Assembly (NCBI GenBank): GCA_009885905.1
Contig: VFJU01000453.1
Span: 1 to 11,132, forward strand
Direction of reading: 5' to 3'
Length of the DNA stretch: 11,132 nt
Source: Verrucomicrobiota bacterium
GTDB lineage: Bacteria > Verrucomicrobiota > Verrucomicrobiia > Verrucomicrobiales > Akkermansiaceae
Below are positions 7,068 to 11,132 of the stretch, piece by piece. Numbering within the stretch: position 1 is the first letter of the stretch; the number at the start of each line of letters is the position of its first letter. Under the pieces are notes generated by a model that worked only from the letters and a program-made list of their open reading frames with translations, did no database searches and was not told the DNA's origin. The translations under genes and the position numbers were made by a program.

Positions 7068-8623
7068 GGTTGGAGATTCATCCATGCATTCCATACGTCA
7101 TTTCTTACGAATAAAGTCATCGGAACTCCGGCACGCAGTCCACGTGGTAGGGGAGTGTGAGATTCTTTGAGTTGGTGGGTGACGGCGTCTTCGACGGCGG
7201 GCATGGCGAAGACAATCGGCAAATTTGTTAGATTAGGTGAAGGATGAGGAAAGTAGCCAATTTTGTCAAATGAGCGGAGGTACCATGGTAGAGGCCAATA
7301 GGCTGATCCGACCACGGCGATGGGCTCAAGCGTTTGGTTAGGTGCTGATTTTTGAAGGCGTATCAGCCATAATGTTAGGTCTTCGATGTCATTTTGGGTT
7401 GGAACGTAAGCGAATGGGTTGCGAGGGTCTGAAGCGTAGCGTCCGGAGGCCTGTCGAGCTTGGTGGAATTGTGTGGCAAGAGTCGTGGCAATCAATCCAA
7501 TGATCGAGATAAGCGCCCAAGGACGGCGCATTGATAGACCCACGATGCCCAGTCCTGCGAGCAGGCAGACATGAGCCCAAGGCAGGCAGATGAGCCATGG
7601 TGTTTTATAACGAATAATGCTATAAATCAGCAGATGCCCGATCGTCGAGTACGCGATGAAGCGGATGACGATTCGGTTCTGGCAAGCACGCTGAAATGTA
7701 GACGCGTATCCTAACAGCGCGAGAATGATAACGGGCGTGCCGAACCACCATGCACCACCGGCATGCGAGGGTATTGCCAAAAGTTCAAGATAGTAGCCAA
7801 ACGGTTTTTGGTGACCCTCGACGGTTTCATAAACGAAAAACGTACGGGCGGCGTCGATGATTCCATGAAGGTGGCGAAATCCGTCGGTGTAGAAAAAGAT
7901 GGAAACAAATGCCGCAGAAAACAACGAGGCGGCCAGTGGCCCGCGGTATTGTTGCCAGGAGGAAATCCACCATGAACGGTTGAGCTGTTGTCGATTCTCA
8001 AACGCGAGTATCAGCAGCGCGCCCAACCAAGCGATGACGCTGATCGCGAAACTTTCTTTGGTCGCGAACATGAGTCCGATAAACAAACCAGGAATTCCAA
8101 AGCGTGGTGCACGGATGAGTAAAACCAATGCTAACATGCCGAACAATACGAGGAGAGACTCGTGGATGAACATTCGGCTGTAATAAACAAGGAGTGGCGA
8201 TGTGGCGAACAGCGCGGCGGTGAGCAGCATCGGAACATCGCCGAACCGCTTCCGCCACAGAAGCGGTACTAGAATCAGCAGGCAGCCTGAAATAGCTGTT
8301 AGAAAACGTAGCGACGACTTCGTCAACTCGCGCCAATGGGTTTCCCCATTCATGTTGCAAATCGTAGCAGCGAGCTTGCTGAGTATTGGGCCGTGGTAAT
8401 GAACTGGGTCGAAGCGGTACTCGCCTGATTCCATGCTCGTGGACGTGATCCGAGCGCCAGTTGCTTCATCGGCGTGGAAAGGACGCTGCGATAGATGATC
8501 AAAGCGGAGGAATGCTCCGGTCGCGATCACGGTAATCCAACAAGCGATGATGAGCGCGCGTTTAGTCAAAGCAATGAAATAGCATGAAAGAAACGATTGG
8601 TCTGCAATGTTAAATTGGTGCAT
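7064..8623 (-). CDS. Agl23-like GT-C membrane glycosyltransferase (TIGR03663 type)
   Basis: A 519-aa polytopic membrane protein resembling the Agl23/TIGR03663 group, a scattered family related to dolichyl-phosphate-mannose mannosyltransferases (GT39/PMT_2) and linked in archaea to protein glycosylation. The first helix (about 22-39) is followed by the GT-C loop RPFHADEAT, with its acidic DE pair at 52-53, then YRFDPVHYHGPIL (69-81), the most characteristic family segment. About ten further hydrophobic helices follow and a soluble C-terminal domain of about 120 residues with Trp/Pro-rich segments. The expected reaction is transfer of a sugar from a polyprenyl-phosphate donor on the outer membrane face; acceptor and sugar are unknown. 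The ATG at 8623 leaves just 8 bases to the divergent GT2 gene. A TTG at 8569 (before TKRALIIACW) would leave a more usual gap and cannot be excluded. The stop overlaps the apbE-like start. Confidence 0.82.
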   Translation of the reverse strand: MHQFNIADQSFLSCYFIALTKRALIIACWITVIATGAFLRFDHLSQRPFHADEATGARITSTSMESGEYRFDPVHYHGPILSKLAATICNMNGETHWRELTKSSLRFLTAISGCLLILVPLLWRKRFGDVPMLLTAALFATSPLLVYYSRMFIHESLLVLFGMLALVLLIRAPRFGIPGLFIGLMFATKESFAISVIAWLGALLILAFENRQQLNRSWWISSWQQYRGPLAASLFSAAFVSIFFYTDGFRHLHGIIDAARTFFVYETVEGHQKPFGYYLELLAIPSHAGGAWWFGTPVIILALLGYASTFQRACQNRIVIRFIAYSTIGHLLIYSIIRYKTPWLICLPWAHVCLLAGLGIVGLSMRRPWALISIIGLIATTLATQFHQARQASGRYASDPRNPFAYVPTQNDIEDLTLWLIRLQKSAPNQTLEPIAVVGSAYWPLPWYLRSFDKIGYFPHPSPNLTNLPIVFAMPAVEDAVTHQLKESHTPLPRGLRAGVPMTLFVRNDVWNAWMNLQP

Positions 8624-8631
8624 TGAAGAGT

Positions 8632-9366
8632 ATGACGATAGCGTCTGACGAAATCCTGCTTGTCACTCCGGTTTGGAATGACTCGTCGCGATTGGCTGGA
8701 TTCGGCGAGGATCTTGCAAAGGTTCTTGCGGGCTCTTTGCTGCCGATTCGTTGGGTGATTGCAGACGATGGGTCTGGAGCGCGTGAGCAGCAACTTCTCA
8801 ACCAGCTGTGCGCAAGCTTTGAGAAAATATTTCCGAGGGTGGAGTTGCATGTTGAAAAAATGCATGTGGGCAAGGGATCTATTGTTAGAAATGCTTGGAA
8901 GTTATCGCCAGATGCTGCGTGGTATGCGTTTGTCGATGCCGACGGTAGCGTAACTCCCGAGGAGGTGTTGCGACTCATCGAAACAGCGGTGTCTGGTGGT
9001 TCTACAGCGCTGGGCATTCGCAAGCGCACCGCGGAGACTCGTGTGGAGGTGAGTCTGTGGCGGAGGCTAGTTCATCGTGGTTTTCTCATCGCAGTCAGAT
9101 TACTGTTAGTGCTGCGCTGTGACGACCCCCAATGTGGTGCGAAGGTATTGCAGGGGACGGGTTATCGAAAGGTATCTCGAGAGCTTCGCGAAAACGGTTT
9201 GGCATTTGATTCCGAGTTGTTATTCGCTCTCAAGCGGAAAGGGGAGGGCTGGATAGAAGTGCCGCTTAACTGGACTGAAAAGGAAGGTGGCAAGGTAAAG
9301 CCGATGCGCGATGCATGGGGAATGCTAGCAGCGTTGGTAAGAATTCGGTGCAGAAAATCAGCTTAA
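8632..9366 (+). CDS. Family 2 glycosyltransferase, polyprenyl-phosphate sugar synthase type
   Basis: The 244-aa protein fits a soluble or membrane-associated GT2 (GT-A fold) enzyme of the DPM1/ALG5 group, which transfers a hexose from a nucleotide sugar to a polyprenyl phosphate. Visible motifs are the first strand LLVTPVWNDSSRL (9-21), VIADDGS (42-48) binding the nucleotide, HVGKGSIVRNAW (78-89) resembling the NxGKGxAVR loop, DADGS (102-106) as the metal-binding DxD, DPQCGAK (165-171) matching the conserved D.QCG.K segment, and LAFDSELL (190-197) with the catalytic acidic residues. There is no C-terminal transmembrane domain. The start is ATG 8632; a TTG at 8623 is in frame but would overlap the divergent gene's start codon. 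The head-to-head partner is a putative polyprenyl-phosphate-sugar user, so the two may act in one pathway. The sugar is not determined. Confidence 0.9.
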   Translation: MTIASDEILLVTPVWNDSSRLAGFGEDLAKVLAGSLLPIRWVIADDGSGAREQQLLNQLCASFEKIFPRVELHVEKMHVGKGSIVRNAWKLSPDAAWYAFVDADGSVTPEEVLRLIETAVSGGSTALGIRKRTAETRVEVSLWRRLVHRGFLIAVRLLLVLRCDDPQCGAKVLQGTGYRKVSRELRENGLAFDSELLFALKRKGEGWIEVPLNWTEKEGGKVKPMRDAWGMLAALVRIRCRKSA

Positions 9367-9413
9367 ATAGACTTGGGCTGGTCAAGGGGAAGTGGGTGTG
9401 CCAAATTCTTCGC

Positions 9414-9947
9414 ATGTTCCAGAAATTGTTTTTGTTAACCCTAACAGGCATTCTTGTCTACTCATCGTGTATCAATGCCCAAGAAGCTGCGGAGCCTGAC
9501 ACCACCGAAAAAACTGGCGACTCGCCCGGACCGGGCCGTTTCTGGCAGGCCACTCTCGGCGGTGGGCATTTCATGGTCGCTCTTGACCGGATCGTTTCGG
9601 TGAGTCGCCACAAGTACGTGCTCGACGGCGCATTGATCATCGATGAAGTCACGGTGGATACATCTGGACAAGCGCTTACACGTTTTTATTTCATCACGCC
9701 TATCACCGATGCGGCGCCGGGCAATGCGATCACTGGCCTAGCAGATCGTGGTCGCGAACTTATCGACAAGGCATCGCAACGTACAGGTTTGGATTTGCAG
9801 AACATGGTGGTGAAAAAGTATCCAGAAACCAGTCATGCGAAGACCATCGAATATAGAATTCTATCAGAAGCGGAGTTGACTGCGTTGTACGGCAGTGTGC
9901 GTGCCTCGTGGGAGACCGGGCGCGGGCGGAAGTTCGCCGCTAAATAG
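9414..9947 (+). CDS. Small exported protein of unknown function
   Basis: A 177-aa protein that I do not recognise. It begins with a signal peptide (MFQKLFLLTLTGILVYSS) and a likely signal peptidase I site at INA-QEA, residues about 21-22. A Cys at residue 19 lies in SSC without a proper lipobox, so it is probably not a lipoprotein. The mature part has a short acidic, Pro-rich linker followed by a beta-rich region (FWQATLGGGHFMVALDRIVSVSRHKYVLDG, shown here as a span of about residues 42-71) and a helical C-terminus ending in basic residues. The start at 9414 is chosen because it directly opens the signal peptide; a purine-rich AAGGGGAAG lies about 20 bases upstream. It follows the GT2 stop by 47 bases and may be co-transcribed with it. 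Function is open. Confidence 0.78.
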   Translation: MFQKLFLLTLTGILVYSSCINAQEAAEPDTTEKTGDSPGPGRFWQATLGGGHFMVALDRIVSVSRHKYVLDGALIIDEVTVDTSGQALTRFYFITPITDAAPGNAITGLADRGRELIDKASQRTGLDLQNMVVKKYPETSHAKTIEYRILSEAELTALYGSVRASWETGRGRKFAAK

Positions 9948-9957
9948 TCATTTTGCG

Positions 9958-10366
9958 TCAGGGTTGGATCTCGACGCATACGTTCGCATATTCGGCCTGA
10001 AGGATCACGTAATCGCCACCACGTCTTTCGCGGCGTCGGTGAATAAACGCCATTTCACTGCACCGATGGGATGGGAGATTTGAACTTTGGGTGTCGATTT
10101 GCCGCTGAGGTGGTGGGTAACCAGTCAAGCTTAGAGAGCGGCCTCCACGGACTTGGGAAACCAGAGCTTGAGATAGTTTTTTTGTGTCAACTCGGCGTCA
10201 GCAAGCCCGAGCATCGCCATTCAACTCGCACGTAGTTGAGCATTTTTCCCATATGCAGCCGCTACATGCGACCTTCCATACGGTTCTCCGAGACCCACGC
10301 TTGTACAAGTTCTTGTCTCGGTTTAACTTCCAGACTGCGTCGGGGATATCCCGCCACCCATCCCAT
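9958..10366 (-). pseudogene. Gene-free stretch with possible decayed minus-strand coding sequence
   Basis: No intact gene is convincing between the exported-protein gene and the Fe-S scaffold gene. On the minus strand a chain of short open pieces has protein-like composition: 10366-10262 (contains SLEVKPRQELVQAWVSENR, ending at TAG), 10261-10187 in the same frame (RLHMGKMLNYVRVE), 10220-10131 in another frame (ADAELTQKNYLKLWFPKSVE), 10124-10005 in that frame (GKSTPKVQISHPIGAVKW), and 10053-9958 in yet another (GDYVILQAEYANVCVEIQP). Plus-strand readings are Ser/Arg/Pro-rich, as expected of an antisense reading. This pattern suggests one or two genes broken by stops and frameshifts. I cannot name the parent family, and chance cannot be excluded for pieces this short. 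Confidence 0.35.
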
Positions 10367-10844
10367 GAGTTCATTCGAATCCAAAGTGCAGGAAGCACTC
10401 GCCAATCCTCGCAATCAAGGTGAAATCCAAGATGCCGATGCCGTTGGCACCGTAGGCTCGCCAGAATGTGGCGACATGCTGCGGATGTGGCTCAAATTCA
10501 CAGAAAAAGATGGCAAGCGAGTCATTGACCGCGCCTCGTTCCAGGCCTTTGGCTGCCAAACGGCCATTGCGGTGGCATCGATGGCCACCGAATTGCTGCG
10601 AGGCAAAACCGCTGAAGAGGCGAAATTTCTCACTGTCCAAGAACTCACTGGCGATCTCGGCCCGTTGCCGCCGATGAAAATTCACTGCGGTCAACTCGTG
10701 GAAGGGGCGTTACGGAATGCCTTGGATCACGACGCGTCCGTCCCGCCAAGCGTGCAGCTCGGCACGGAAAACATGGCTCCCACTCTGGCTGCCTCGCTTC
10801 ATCGACCGGTGGCGGGCAAGCTCCGCATCATACCGCTCGACTAA
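10365..10844 (+). CDS. NifU/IscU-type iron-sulfur cluster scaffold protein
   Basis: This protein assembles [2Fe-2S] or [4Fe-4S] clusters on conserved cysteines and hands them to target proteins in the cytoplasm. The 159-aa product spans one IscU/NifU N-terminal domain. All three ligand cysteines are present in their usual settings: VGSPECGDML (C35, with D37 behind it), FQAFGCQTAIAVASMATE (C64), and LPPMKIHCGQLVEGAL (C108). The LPPMK segment corresponds to the HscA/chaperone-binding LPPVK loop. A tail of about 45 residues follows the core. The start is ATG 10365; the frame is open 129 bases further upstream but that part lacks family similarity and has the look of the decayed region. No cysteine desulfurase or chaperone gene is adjacent in the window. 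The strand and spacing give no clear operon partner. Confidence 0.92.
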   Translation: MSSFESKVQEALANPRNQGEIQDADAVGTVGSPECGDMLRMWLKFTEKDGKRVIDRASFQAFGCQTAIAVASMATELLRGKTAEEAKFLTVQELTGDLGPLPPMKIHCGQLVEGALRNALDHDASVPPSVQLGTENMAPTLAASLHRPVAGKLRIIPLD

Positions 10845-10930
10845 AATGTTAGGTGATCGCACGATTTATTTTAGCGATAATGATAGAGTTTTTAGATTCA
10901 CTCCGTTTTTACTATTCACCCAATTGATCC
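10845..10930 (+). promoter_or_regulatory. AT-rich spacer before the second ABC ATPase gene
   Basis: These 86 bases are notably AT-rich compared with the flanking genes (for example TTTATTTTAGCGATAATGATAG near 10864-10885, given only as a composition note). They could hold a promoter for the downstream ABC gene. A pair TTTAGA, then TATTCA about 17 bases later near 10890-10920, is only a weak match to a sigma-70 promoter. No terminator hairpin with a T run is seen after the Fe-S scaffold gene. Confidence 0.25.
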
Positions 10931-11132
10931 GTGCTCGAACTCAAAGATGTTAGTTTTACTATTCGCAAAGATGGTGAAGATGTTCCTTTAGTTGATCAGG
11001 TTTCGATCGTGATTCCGCGCGGTCATTTTATGGCGATTGTGGGTCCATCGGGATGCGGAAAGACGACCTTGCTCAAAACCATCGCTGGGCTCAATCCGGA
11101 GTCTGCTGGAGCTTTGTTCTGGGACTCGAGAA
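10931..11132 (+). CDS. ABC transporter ATP-binding protein (5' part, runs off right edge)
   Basis: Only the first 67 codons are visible. The reading starts MLELKDVSFTIRKDGEDV and continues with the aromatic/beta region of an ABC nucleotide-binding domain, then Walker A GPSGCGKTT at about residues 38-46, followed by LLKTIAGLNPESAG. The GPSGCGKTT form is common in import-type and lipid/toluene-tolerance ATPases and differs from the GPNGAGKT of the ATPase at 3568, so the two are not recent duplicates. The start is a GTG at 10931; no ATG is available near it in frame. Signature, Walker B and any fused membrane domain lie outside the window, so the transporter type cannot be decided. Confidence 0.88.
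   Translation, partial: MLELKDVSFTIRKDGEDVPLVDQVSIVIPRGHFMAIVGPSGCGKTTLLKTIAGLNPESAGALFWDSR

Noticed and set aside
7763..8183. Plus-strand open frames opposite the Agl23-like gene
   Set aside because: Antisense to a polytopic membrane protein with family motifs; no coherent domain in the plus-strand readings.
9315..9413. N-terminal extension of the exported protein overlapping the GT2 gene
   Set aside because: It would place 33 hydrophilic residues before a clear signal peptide.
10236..10364. N-terminal extension of the Fe-S scaffold
   Set aside because: The frame is open but the added residues do not resemble NifU/IscU proteins, whose normal N-terminus fits ATG 10365.
10184..10423. Plus-strand 79-codon open frame before the Fe-S scaffold gene
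   Set aside because: It overlaps the scaffold gene in another frame and has the Ser/His/Arg-rich look of an antisense reading.

Overview
The window looks like chromosomal DNA of a Gram-negative (diderm) bacterium. It carries the start of a lipid A gene (lpxD) behind a Skp/OmpH periplasmic chaperone gene. GC content is moderate, coding density is high, and few starts have a good Shine-Dalgarno sequence. Together with the large lineage-specific proteins and an Agl23-type GT-C membrane protein, this fits Verrucomicrobiota or a PVC relative best. That assignment is an inference from gene content and style, not a phylogenetic result.

Layout. (1) Positions 1-1169, minus strand: ompH/skp then lpxD, an envelope-biogenesis pair with lpxD running off the left edge. 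(2) Positions 1170-1377: a divergent intergenic region. (3) Positions 1378-6191, plus strand: four tightly packed genes. They encode an unrecognised acidic 402-aa protein, a membrane-anchored coiled-coil protein with LTxxQ-like motifs, an ABC ATPase, and a 12-13 helix ABC-2-type permease that shares an ATGA stop/start overlap with the ATPase. (4) Positions 6219-8623, minus strand, convergent with (3): an Agl23-like (TIGR03663-type) GT-C membrane protein translationally coupled to an ApbE-like flavin transferase with altered active-site positions. (5) Positions 8632-9947, plus strand: a family 2 glycosyltransferase of the polyprenyl-phosphate sugar synthase type, head to head with the Agl23-like gene, followed by a small secreted protein of unknown function. 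(6) Positions 9948-10364: about 400 bp without a convincing intact gene, holding what looks like decayed minus-strand coding sequence. (7) Positions 10365-10844: a NifU/IscU-type Fe-S scaffold with all three cysteines. (8) Position 10931 to the right edge: the start of a second, unrelated ABC ATPase.

Two functional themes stand out. The first is the 1378-6191 cluster, which looks like a complete ABC exporter module with two dedicated but uncharacterised partners. The second is the pair around 8623-8632: a predicted maker of a polyprenyl-phosphate sugar next to a predicted user of such a donor in the membrane, with ApbE attached to the latter. No tRNA, rRNA, CRISPR array or intact insertion sequence was seen.
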